Of a stretch of 64,000 nt of DNA, positions 50,181 to 58,322 are shown piece by piece (the first letter of the stretch is position 1; the number at the start of each line of letters is the position of its first letter). Source of the stretch: an uncultured Bacteroides sp. (GTDB lineage Bacteria; Bacteroidota; Bacteroidia; Bacteroidales; Bacteroidaceae); NCBI GenBank assembly GCA_900553815.1, contig USEY01000009.1:1-64000 (forward strand), read 5' to 3'. A model generated the notes under the pieces. That model worked only from the letters and a program-made list of their open reading frames with translations. It ran no database searches and had not been told where the DNA came from. The position numbers and the translations under genes are program-made.

Positions 50181-52439
50181 TTATTGTCTTTTAAAATCTT
50201 CAGGATTAAAGTCCAATCCCCTCATTTTCCTTTCTTTTAAATTCTTCATCATTTGCAGGGCTGCCGCCAATTCCCTAACTTTGGGATTCGGGTCGTCTGC
50301 TGCCGGTATCTTTCCGTTGTGTTCTCTGATATAATCTTTCAAAGGCCCTTTGAATAAGGCTATAGCCTGTTCAATTGTCAGGTCAAACTTTTGCTCGGCT
50401 ATCGTATTTTGAATGATTTTCAGGGTAGGTGCGTCAACCGACTTAGACAACACCTCGTATGCCCGCTGGAATGGATTAATGGTGTCAATCAAGTTTATGG
50501 ACAGCTTGTCTATTTCTACAAAACGGTTGGCCAGTTTCAGCAGTCTGTTTCCTTCGCTTTCCTTCACTTGTCCATCAGGTTCAAAGGTTACCGGCTCTCC
50601 TTTTTCATTGACTATTTCCGAACTCTTGAACAAAGTGTCCAGCACAACGTGCTGTCTCACTTCCTCCACTTCCTCGTCGGTCAAGTCCGTATATCGTTCT
50701 CTTATGACTTTGGGTATCAAGTCCTTGTTCAGGTGCTCTGCCGTAGTTGAACCGCTGATGGCCCTTACCACCATTTCATCCTGCAAGATGGCTGCTTTCA
50801 AATCGTCCAACTGTTCCTGTACAATCATTTTGGTCTTTGCACTGGACAACGGCTTCAATCCTTCTACCACCACATTTCTCCAGTCGGTGTCCGGGGTTTC
50901 TACTGCTTCTTTCACTGTCTTAAAATTCCAGTTGGGAGCCATTACCTGCTCCATAAGCAGCGAGGCGGTTATGGCTTTTAGGAAATCATTTACAGCTACC
51001 TTTACGTCTGCCTGTTCGGCATCAGGCATGGCTATCATATTGATGAAACGTGCAGTTTCTTTCCCTTCACTGTCGCGTGTGCAACGTCCTATGATTTGGA
51101 TTACTTCGGTAAGCGACCCACGCACGCCTATGGTCAGGCAGGTTTCACACCATTGCCAGTCAAATCCTTCCTTGGCTGTCCCCAGGGCTATGATGATATC
51201 CATATCATCCGCCTTTTTCATATTTTGCAGATAGGCCTGCACCATGTTGCGCTCTTTCTGGTCGTCTTCTACCAAATCGGCCACTTTAAGCAGTCTATCA
51301 TCCGGGGTACGTACATGGTAGATACCTGTATTATAATCTTTGTATTCTATTGCACCTATCAGTTTAATGATTTCAGCCGTTTCGTCATACTTGGTTTTTC
51401 CTGTCGACGCACGCGAATTTACACTGGGTATATGAATGATTGTTTTCTTATGTGTATCAAGAACCTCGACCAAGTGGTCCAGATAAATGCCGTGATAAAA
51501 GTGATAACCCAAGATAAGGTTCTTCAGGTATTTATATCCGTTCAGCTGCTGGTAATAATTGTAAGTTACCGGATAAAATCGTGCTTCGTCTTCCGAACGC
51601 AAAACCGGTACGCCATCTCCGCGGAAATAAGAGCCTGTCATGGCTATGATATGCCCGTTGGTATGATTCATCACCCGCCGCACAATATCACCCAGCCCTG
51701 AGTTTGCGTCTGCACTGGTATGGTGAAATTCATCAATGGCCAGCAGGCAGTCGTTAAATGTTTCATCCGGCAATTCTGCCGAAGCATTTCTCAGTGTGGC
51801 ATGGGCGCATACCAGAATTTTTGCTGTCGATTGGTTAAAAAACTCACAAAAACGTTCAGCTTTGTCTTTCTCATTGGTTGTATCGCACAGGTTGAAATAG
51901 GGTGCAACCTTCCAATCTTCAAAGAAACCGTATTCCTTCAGATTCGTATTCCTGAAAGAACGCCCGATGCTTTTCTCAGGCACGGCTACCACCACTTTCT
52001 TGATGCCCTGATGAGCCAGTTTGTCCAATGCTATAAACATCAGGGCGCGGCTTTTTCCAGAGGCTGGAGGAGCTTTTATAAGTAGGAATCGTTGGTGGCG
52101 TGCTTCGTATGCCTTGGCTTGCATCTCCCTCATCCCCAACTCGTTTACGCTACTCGATGCGCCGGTCTGTTGGTACTTTATGTCTACTATATTCGTCTGC
52201 TTATTTCTTTTTCTATTTTCATTCAGGTGAATGACATCTGTCATTTCATGTTTCAATATCTCATACACATATTGCGGACTCTGGAAATAAAGTCCGGAAC
52301 GCTCGTCAAGCAGCTTTTCGTAGACTTTTGAGTTATAAACCTTATCCAATGCTGCTTGCATACTCATTCCGTCACGCTCCATCAGCAAATCGACCATATC
52401 CCTTGTGGTACACTCCACCATATACTGAAACTCGCTCAT
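50181..52439 (-). CDS. SF2 DEAD/DEAH-box helicase, restriction-type
   Basis: The product has 752 residues. Walker A is 'KAPPASGKSRAL' (Lys129). The DEAD-type box is 'LLAIDEFHHT' (Asp236, Glu237). Motif III is 'AMTGSYF' and motif VI 'IQIIGRCTRDSEG', with 'IIALGTAKEGFDWQWCETCL' before it. This is the layout of ResIII-type helicases of restriction-like systems. The C-terminal 250 residues are helical and unassigned. It probably translocates on DNA and feeds the nuclease, as in type I and III enzymes. Its ATG overlaps the DUF3990 stop by ATGA (52436-52439), and the 88-residue and nuclease genes follow. No nuclease motif was noticed in this chain. Confidence 0.88.
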   Translation of the reverse strand: MSEFQYMVECTTRDMVDLLMERDGMSMQAALDKVYNSKVYEKLLDERSGLYFQSPQYVYEILKHEMTDVIHLNENRKRNKQTNIVDIKYQQTGASSSVNELGMREMQAKAYEARHQRFLLIKAPPASGKSRALMFIALDKLAHQGIKKVVVAVPEKSIGRSFRNTNLKEYGFFEDWKVAPYFNLCDTTNEKDKAERFCEFFNQSTAKILVCAHATLRNASAELPDETFNDCLLAIDEFHHTSADANSGLGDIVRRVMNHTNGHIIAMTGSYFRGDGVPVLRSEDEARFYPVTYNYYQQLNGYKYLKNLILGYHFYHGIYLDHLVEVLDTHKKTIIHIPSVNSRASTGKTKYDETAEIIKLIGAIEYKDYNTGIYHVRTPDDRLLKVADLVEDDQKERNMVQAYLQNMKKADDMDIIIALGTAKEGFDWQWCETCLTIGVRGSLTEVIQIIGRCTRDSEGKETARFINMIAMPDAEQADVKVAVNDFLKAITASLLMEQVMAPNWNFKTVKEAVETPDTDWRNVVVEGLKPLSSAKTKMIVQEQLDDLKAAILQDEMVVRAISGSTTAEHLNKDLIPKVIRERYTDLTDEEVEEVRQHVVLDTLFKSSEIVNEKGEPVTFEPDGQVKESEGNRLLKLANRFVEIDKLSINLIDTINPFQRAYEVLSKSVDAPTLKIIQNTIAEQKFDLTIEQAIALFKGPLKDYIREHNGKIPAADDPNPKVRELAAALQMMKNLKERKMRGLDFNPEDFKRQ

Positions 52440-52912
52440 AATTTTCTCAAATGTTTAATTGCCTGCTCCGTTCCAAAGAAGTATTGGATTGTCATTCCTT
52501 TCAAGTATTTCAATCTCTCCAAAAATACATCAAAAGAAATATTCTTTTCCAAATAATTTCGAATCTGAATACCCACCTTGTCATTGGCAATAGGCCCTAT
52601 TACAATGTCATATTCATGTATGTTTTTATTCTCCAGATTGCTCCTGTTTGCAAAGATAAACTTTGCCCATTCCTCTGTATAGCCTTCAAACCTTTTCACA
52701 GAGAGGCTACCGCCATCAAGCAAAGCTTCATCGAAATTGAACTCATACACACGCGGCGGTTGCTCTAACTGTCTGGACTTAAATTCAGCCCAGCGTTCAG
52801 CCTGTTGTCTGTCAGAAGAAAGATAAAATCCCTTCCCGAAATCTTTGGCAGTATTCGACTTGGACAAGTCAATATCCTCTATATCATATACAGTTCCGTG
52901 ATAGAGTTTCAT
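52436..52912 (-). CDS. DUF3990 protein, ADP-ribosyltransferase-like toxin candidate
   Basis: The product has 158 residues from the ATG at 52912 (MKLYHGTVYDIEDIDL), which overlaps the stop of the DUF3791 gene by ATGA; a longer frame from 52939 is out of keeping with this coupling. 'LYHGT' and 'KDFGKGFYLSSDRQQA' are the DUF3990 signature. The family belongs, as far as I know, to the ADP-ribosyltransferase-fold clan, in which the His of YHG and the Tyr of GFYL contact NAD. A toxin-like role is inferred from the fold and pairing with DUF3791. The stop overlaps the helicase start, so the gene is embedded in the restriction-like operon. Confidence 0.8.
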   Translation of the reverse strand: MKLYHGTVYDIEDIDLSKSNTAKDFGKGFYLSSDRQQAERWAEFKSRQLEQPPRVYEFNFDEALLDGGSLSVKRFEGYTEEWAKFIFANRSNLENKNIHEYDIVIGPIANDKVGIQIRNYLEKNISFDVFLERLKYLKGMTIQYFFGTEQAIKHLRKL

Positions 52913-53136
52913 TGTAACCTTCCTCCTTTCCTGTGGCAATAAGTCGTTACGTCCGTTACCATGTCACTGAAACTTTGCGTGTGCATCACGTCGTAGCATC
53001 TGTCAATCAATTCAATGGCTCCAAATTGTTTCAGGTACCGGTAAGCCTGCTGCTCCGACAAACGATGCTTCTTGCCAAACTCGGCAATAAAAATCACTAT
53101 ATATTCCACCTTATTTCTAATTAAGTCCTTATTCAT
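52909..53136 (-). CDS. DUF3791 protein, candidate antitoxin or partner of DUF3990
   Basis: The product has 75 residues and is soluble. 'VEYIVIFIAEFGKKHRLSEQ' followed by 'QAYRYLKQFGAIELIDRCYD' is the DUF3791 pattern. DUF3791 genes are commonly found next to DUF3990 genes, which suggests a toxin-antitoxin-like pair with the small upstream gene as antitoxin; no experiment is known to me. The stop overlaps the DUF3990 start. It starts 82 bases after the methyltransferase stop. No separate promoter was found in that gap on the reverse strand. Confidence 0.8.
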   Translation of the reverse strand: MNKDLIRNKVEYIVIFIAEFGKKHRLSEQQAYRYLKQFGAIELIDRCYDVMHTQSFSDMVTDVTTYCHRKGGRLQ

Positions 53137-53218
53137 TTGTCTTTCTTTTGATATTATTGCACAATTTTCGATAAAATGAATATATTTGCATGGTTGAATC
53201 CCGGTAGCCTCTGGTTAT

Positions 53219-55981
53219 TCAAGCTATCGGGTTTTGTTTTTTCGTCATCTTCTCATACAACTTAAATAGGCATTCCAATCGCATTTCGTCGTTCCTGAAT
53301 GGATAACCTGGGTAGCAACTTTCCACTATATCGTCCAAAGTGGCATGTGCTTCGCGCAAGTCCTCAGGCATCTTGTCCGGGTCATACAGCTCTGCCAGAG
53401 TCTTTTCCGGGTAGTAAGCACGTGTCACCAATACATTTTCGGCGGCTTCCTCTATCTGCTTTTTCTTTCCTTCGCTGATAGTAGGGAAAGGAAAGGTATT
53501 ATAACAAAGCTGTGCAGAATAGCGATAACGCGTTTCTAATCTACCTCCTACAGTTTTCACCCAAGTCATGTGCATTCGGCTGGTGAGAATGCCAAAAAGC
53601 CAAATGGGGGCATCATAAACAGCAAAGGCAGAATCCGAAATTACAGTACCAGCTTTTAAATAACCCATTGGTATATATTCTCTACACTCAGACGATACAC
53701 GAGGAATAATAATACATTCGCTTAAGGTAGGATGTTCACGAAACTGATGGGGACGTGAAGCCAGTTTACGTGCCCCCTCATCAACGCTGTTTAGCCGCAT
53801 TTGCCTTACTCTTTCTATTCTTTTCTTTACTTCATTAATTTGAAGAGCGGAATTGAGTTGTTCATCATCTATCCACAGGCAATATCGTTTTTTGTCATTT
53901 ATATATTCATCTGAGCCTACAAATTCTTTTATGAGAAAAGAATAATTTGGATTATCTTTTAAAAATGAATTCTTTTCATAAGTGCTCAAAATTAAATGCC
54001 CACCGTCAACAGCTTTTATACCGTAATCCATTGAAGGGAAGGCTGCTATAGGGTGGTTTTGAGGAGCGATGATGTTATTAGGAAAGTCGATTAAATATGG
54101 GCTTATGTTATGAACTTGTCGTTTAAGTTCGTTTTCTTGATAGATGTATTTTTTGTTTGCATTATCTGCCATTCCAATAATCGTTACAGTAACTCCCGCA
54201 TTGCTTTTAGCATTATTTTTCCATTTAAATGATTTATAGGCAAATGTAATAGATAAACCTTCTTGTAGTAATAAAGGCCATAATATAGAAACTTGTTGTC
54301 CTTGTGAGATGGAATTGGTTGTAACAAATGCAAAGGCTGCTTTTGTCTTTTTACAATATTGGGTTGCTTTATAAAACCATGTTGCTATATAGTCAAGCGA
54401 TTTCCAGCCTTGACATATTTTATCAAAAACAATTCCCATATCTTCCTTATGCATCTGTTCTTGCAGACTTTTTCCTAAATACGGCGGATTCCCAAAAACA
54501 AACACTTCCTCCTCTGCCGTATGCGGACATACCGTATTCCAGTCCAACCGGCAAGCATTTCCACATACAATCTGTGTAATATTATGCAATGGCAAGGCAC
54601 GTGTATTCACGCCAAAGCTGTCATGGAACTTGCGGTTCATCTGATGCTCAGCCAGCCAAAGCGAAAGCATGGCCACCTCATGCGGAAAGTCCAGCAACTC
54701 GATGCCGTAAAACTGGCCTAAACTGATGCAGGAGCCATCTATAAAATCCAATTTTTGGTTTAGGTTGCATTGACGAATTATCTTCAATATATCCATTTCC
54801 AATAATCGCAAGGATTTATAAGTGATAATCAGGAAATTGCCGCTGCCGCAAGCCGGGTCGAAGAATTTCATCTTTGAAATGCGCAGCAACAACTGTCGGC
54901 AACGTCTTTCTACTGGTACACAAGCCTTGTAATAAGCTTGGGAGGTAATGGAGCCTAAATCCTTTTCCTGCTGAAGCTGCTTTAGCTGTTCTTCCAGTTT
55001 TCTGTATTCTTCGCGCAGCTCATCCAGGAAAAGCGGGTTGATGACCTTCATAATGTTGGGCACGCTGGTGTAGTGCATACCTTGGTTGGCGCGCTCCTCA
55101 GGGTTGACTACCGCCTGAATCATGGAACCGAATATGTCGGGATTTATGTCCTTCCAATCCAGCTCGCCGCATTCAATGATGATCTGCCGTGCCTTGGCTC
55201 CCATGCGGGGTATTTGTATGTGTTTGGCAAACAGGCCGCCGTTGACGTAGGGAAATTGCTTGATGACGGACAAGGTTTCGGTCGTGCGCAGATTGCAATC
55301 CATGATGTTGAACGCCGCATCGAGGTATTCCGACAAATCGCTTCCATCAGGCTTGGTAAACCGGCGGATGGAATCCGAAAACAAGTTCTCCTCAAAAATA
55401 CCTGTATCTTCGGCAAAAAAGCAGAACAGCAGGCGTGTAATAAAAATATTCAAGTCGTGCAGGTCGGCTTCGCTGTTGAATTCGTTGTAAGCGCGCAGTT
55501 CGTCGTGTAGCTTGGCCAGTTTCTCGGCTGCTTTTATATCAGCTGGACTTTCTTCTACATAATGTACACGTTCAACATCCATTAACGGGTAAAAAAAGGC
55601 AAAGTCACAATAAAGTCTATCTACTTTATTTTCGTATGTATCTTTTTCTCTAAGGTCGTATGCCAGTATTGTTTTACCATCACTTACAGCTATGATTTTA
55701 GGTGTGGCTTTCAAAACCTGTGTATCGTGTTTCAGGCGTTCTAGCTCATCCGACAGTCCAAGGCTTGAGGCGCTTTTGAAACAGAACAAACCCTTGATTA
55801 GCAATCCGTCGAATGTCTTCAAAATACCCTTCCCCTCCTTGTATCGGGCAATGTCTCTTTCTCCCTTTCCAAAAGAGTATAAAATTTGATAGCCTACCTC
55901 GTTGGCAGGTACCTGTGTCTCTTTAAGAGCTTTAAGTCGTTCTTCTATTTCCTTGTATCCTAATTGCTGCTTTTTAGCCAT
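53219..55981 (-). CDS. Class I adenine-specific DNA methyltransferase (MmeI/type IIG-like)
   Basis: The product has 920 residues. An N-terminal nuclease-like domain covers about 20-130 but reads 'FDGLLIKGLFCFKSA' where active MmeI-type enzymes have D...ExK, so it is probably not a nuclease. A helical connector follows to about 350. The methyltransferase core has motif I 'FFDPACGSGNFLI' (Asp375) and motif IV 'GNPPYLG' (Asn498 to Tyr501), typical of N6-adenine enzymes. Residues about 660-870 form a target-recognition region. This is the first gene of the operon, upstream of DUF3791/DUF3990, helicase and GIY-YIG genes. It probably marks host DNA while the helicase and nuclease act on unmarked DNA. 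The recognition sequence cannot be read from the protein. Confidence 0.88.
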   Translation of the reverse strand: MAKKQQLGYKEIEERLKALKETQVPANEVGYQILYSFGKGERDIARYKEGKGILKTFDGLLIKGLFCFKSASSLGLSDELERLKHDTQVLKATPKIIAVSDGKTILAYDLREKDTYENKVDRLYCDFAFFYPLMDVERVHYVEESPADIKAAEKLAKLHDELRAYNEFNSEADLHDLNIFITRLLFCFFAEDTGIFEENLFSDSIRRFTKPDGSDLSEYLDAAFNIMDCNLRTTETLSVIKQFPYVNGGLFAKHIQIPRMGAKARQIIIECGELDWKDINPDIFGSMIQAVVNPEERANQGMHYTSVPNIMKVINPLFLDELREEYRKLEEQLKQLQQEKDLGSITSQAYYKACVPVERRCRQLLLRISKMKFFDPACGSGNFLIITYKSLRLLEMDILKIIRQCNLNQKLDFIDGSCISLGQFYGIELLDFPHEVAMLSLWLAEHQMNRKFHDSFGVNTRALPLHNITQIVCGNACRLDWNTVCPHTAEEEVFVFGNPPYLGKSLQEQMHKEDMGIVFDKICQGWKSLDYIATWFYKATQYCKKTKAAFAFVTTNSISQGQQVSILWPLLLQEGLSITFAYKSFKWKNNAKSNAGVTVTIIGMADNANKKYIYQENELKRQVHNISPYLIDFPNNIIAPQNHPIAAFPSMDYGIKAVDGGHLILSTYEKNSFLKDNPNYSFLIKEFVGSDEYINDKKRYCLWIDDEQLNSALQINEVKKRIERVRQMRLNSVDEGARKLASRPHQFREHPTLSECIIIPRVSSECREYIPMGYLKAGTVISDSAFAVYDAPIWLFGILTSRMHMTWVKTVGGRLETRYRYSAQLCYNTFPFPTISEGKKKQIEEAAENVLVTRAYYPEKTLAELYDPDKMPEDLREAHATLDDIVESCYPGYPFRNDEMRLECLFKLYEKMTKKQNPIA

Positions 55982-56508
55982 AATATGACTTGTTTACTTA
56001 TTATAGGTGTATGTTGCTTTTCTCTGTTTTAAAGTGACTTATGGGAGGTTATATGGCGTTTGAGATATCAAACTTTTGCACTCTATAAACATTTGTTCCT
56101 TTCCCAGTGTCTAAAGTTACGGATATTTATTGTAGAACAAATAATTTAGAAAAAGAATTTGTCTAATACTGGATAAATACATGTCTAAATACAAAATTTT
56201 AGCTTAAATAGATAACTTCTTGTTTATTATGATATCGGTATTTCTGTCTTCCCGGGTCAGTCTGATGTAAATCTATATTGTTCTGTTTATTACCTAACCG
56301 AATAAACCTTTTAGCCATCTATCTAAATATAGCTATCGGTTCCTTTGTTATTTTTATACCCCAATAAAAAGCATGACAGATAATTCCATTTTGTGTATCC
56401 CATGGATTATATCTTTTTACACTTTATCATTTAAAATATCTCCCTTTCCTTCCTCTTTTCTGTCCATTTTCCTAAATTTTCCCCTCCTCTCCATTTTCTG
56501 CTTCCCGA

Positions 56509-56613
56509 CCTACCCGAATCGCTTCTCAGACGCATCTGCTTCGTTACTCCTTCGAATAAAGGTACCCAAAAGCGAAGAAAGAACGAAGAAGGAACGAAGG
56601 AGGAACGAACAAA
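56509..56613 (-). repeat. 105-base dispersed repeat, copy B (inverted)
   Basis: Its reverse complement aligns without gaps to 13326-13430, with 9 mismatches in 105 bases. It lies close to the start of the defence-like island. Confidence 0.85.
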
Positions 56614-56740
56614 TGGGGTGCAGAAGGGGGATATTGGGGGTGTAGGTGGGTGGAAGGGATTTTTGAAAACGAAGTGGAGGGAGGACGGGGCGGGGGAAGG
56701 GGCGACGGATGATGAAAAATAATTATAGATGATGGTTGTT

Positions 56741-57000
56741 GGTTGGGCACGGATTTCGCGGATGGCGCGGATTAATTAAATTTCTTATCTGCCTGACCTG
56801 CCTGATTTGTGTCTGAAGAATCTTGGTGTGAGGTGTTGCTGGGGATGGGTAAATGGCTATCGGTTGGGCGCGGATTTCGCGGATAACGCGGATTAATTAA
56901 ATATTCTATCCGCCTGACCCGCTTGATCCGCGTCTAAAGAATCGCGAAACTTAAACTAGACTAATCCGCGTCATCCGCGAAATCCGTGCCTGAAAAATCC
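56741..57000. repeat. GGATTTCGCGGAT-type repeats, three copies
   Basis: Two direct copies (56741-56822 and 56861-56943) share 'GGTTGGGC(A/G)CGGATTTCGC', then 'GCGGATTAATTAAA', then '(C/T)GCCTGACC(T/C)GC' and end in '(G/A)AAGAATC'. A third part (56963-57000, 'AATCCGCGTCATCCGCGAAA') is in inverted orientation. Confidence 0.8.
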
Positions 57001-57106
57001 TCCAGACCCCGATTTTCTAATGAAAAACGGGAATGTGCGAAATGGAAATTTGCAACCGACTGATATAGAACAAAATGTAAATTTCTGAAATTTTTCTGCT
57101 GATTTT

Positions 57107-57139
57107 CTTGCGCAGTTTCGAATAAAATTCATAGATTTG
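57107..57139 (+). promoter_or_regulatory. Candidate promoter of the DUF6266 gene
   Basis: CTTG (57107-57110, one mismatch), a 21-base spacer and TAGATTTG (57132-57139) fit the Bacteroides consensus. The ATG is at 57259. Confidence 0.5.
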
Positions 57140-57258
57140 CAAACGAAACGAAAACACAAAACAATAATTGGTGAACTGTAAGGGCGTGCTGCTGCAGAAG
57201 TATAACCGGGTGTTCACACAAGTAACTTAATTATTCACTGACAAAACTATTAGCAATT

Positions 57259-57951
57259 ATGGGAACTATCAAGCAAGGCATCCTGGGCGGATTCTCAGGA
57301 AAAGTAGGTACAGTAGTAGGAAGTACATGGAAATCGGTGCATTACATGCGTGCATTGGCTATCAATGTCAAAAATCCAAGAACCGATAAGCAGCTGTGTC
57401 AGCGCGGACGGTTCAGTGAGGTGGTTAACTTTTTGAAAATCATCACGCCGTTTATACGTATTGGCTATCAGAACTATGAGCATGGCAAGTCGGCCTACAA
57501 CGCGGCTACATCGTACCTGCTGAAGTATGCCGTGACGGGTTGTGGCGAGGAGACTGCGCTCGATTTTGAGAAAGTAAGGGTGAGCCGCGGCAGTCTGACG
57601 CCGGCACTGGACGCTGCCGTGGCCGTGGAGGGCGGAAAGGCGTCGTTTACCTGGACCGACAACAGCGGCACGGGCGACGCACTGGCTACCGACCAGGCGA
57701 TGGTGCTGGTCTATAACAAGGACCGTCAGGAGGTGGTGTATAACGTGGCAGCCGGGACGCGTGGCGATGTAACTGCCGAACTGACGCTGCCCACGGGCTG
57801 GGACAGCGAGGCACTGGCCGTCTACCTGGGCTTTTGCAGTGAGGACGGCGAGCGGGTGGCCAACAGCGTTTGCCTGAAGAACGATGCCGTAAGCACTGAA
57901 CCGGGCGGCACGGATGAAGGCGAGGACGAAGGCGGTGGCTCGATGGGTTAA
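57259..57951 (+). CDS. DUF6266-family protein
   Basis: The product has 230 residues. The start 'MGTIKQGILGGFSGKVGTVV' followed by 'GSTWKSVHYMRALAINVKNP' is the signature of DUF6266, a family common in Bacteroidetes with no known function. A beta-rich, Ig-like second half (about 115-205) follows. The last 18 residues are a low-complexity Gly/Asp/Glu tail. No signal peptide or membrane segment is visible, so its location is unclear. It is a single gene between repeat clusters with its own promoter and a terminator about 160 bases downstream. The GC-rich second half contrasts with the AT-rich upstream region. Confidence 0.85.
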   Translation: MGTIKQGILGGFSGKVGTVVGSTWKSVHYMRALAINVKNPRTDKQLCQRGRFSEVVNFLKIITPFIRIGYQNYEHGKSAYNAATSYLLKYAVTGCGEETALDFEKVRVSRGSLTPALDAAVAVEGGKASFTWTDNSGTGDALATDQAMVLVYNKDRQEVVYNVAAGTRGDVTAELTLPTGWDSEALAVYLGFCSEDGERVANSVCLKNDAVSTEPGGTDEGEDEGGGSMG

Positions 57952-58112
57952 GCCTGGCAGGTGGGGACTGTAACGGCCTGAAGGCGGCGGGCGGTGTACG
58001 GACGAACGGAGTGTTTTGTGTTTTCGTTTTGTTTCCATTGTTCGGAAGTACACGGCATGCGTGGCCGGAAGTGCGGGATGCAGTCCTCGGCAATGGCCGG
58101 TGGAATAAAAGA

Positions 58113-58155
58113 CAGGAGGTAAAGTCCGTGGATACGGGGCTTTACCTCCTGTTGT
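58113..58155 (+). terminator. Terminator after the DUF6266 gene
   Basis: The arms CAGGAGGTAAAG (58113-58124) and CTTTACCTCCTG (58140-58151) pair perfectly and are followed by TTGTTTTG. Confidence 0.75.
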
Positions 58156-58199
58156 TTTGTGGAGGAGTGTGTATCAAAATGAGTGTCCGTTTTCTTGGG

Positions 58200-58268
58200 G
58201 CACGGATTACACGGATTTCGCGGATAAATATCTATGCCTATTCCGCGTTTTTCCGCGTAATCCGCGCC
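58200..58268. repeat. GGATTTCGCGGAT-type palindromic repeat
   Basis: 'GCACGGATTACACGGATTTC' followed by GCGGAT is paired with the inverted 'CCGCGTTTTTCCGCGTAATC' and CGCGCC, so the element is palindromic. It belongs to the family at 56741-57000. Confidence 0.75.
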
Positions 58269-58322
58269 TAAAATAATAGGCTTATATATGGTTTTGATAC
58301 ATCCCCAAAGATGGCAGGGCGG

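Larger units (their letters stand above)
55982..57258. other. Repeat-rich intergenic region
   Basis: This stretch of about 1.28 kb has no credible gene. It should contain the promoter of the methyltransferase operon, but no consensus match was found on the reverse strand. It holds copy B of the 105-base repeat (56509-56613), a purine-rich G-run segment (56614-56705), a set of 'CGGATTTCGCGGAT' repeats (56741-57000) and a promoter for the DUF6266 gene (57107-57139). Confidence 0.6.
57952..58322. other. Intergenic region after the DUF6266 gene
   Basis: No gene is seen. It contains a hairpin terminator (58113-58155) and one more copy of the GGATTTCGCGGAT-type repeat (58200-58268). Confidence 0.5.

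Noticed and set aside
47688..55981. BREX, DISARM or classical type I restriction system
   Set aside because: No PglZ, BrxC, DrmB, HsdS or HsdR homologue was seen, and the helicase and nuclease are on separate chains.
47338..57258. Integrative element boundaries of the defence island
   Set aside because: No integrase, transposase, tRNA target or flanking direct repeat was found; only the base composition changes.
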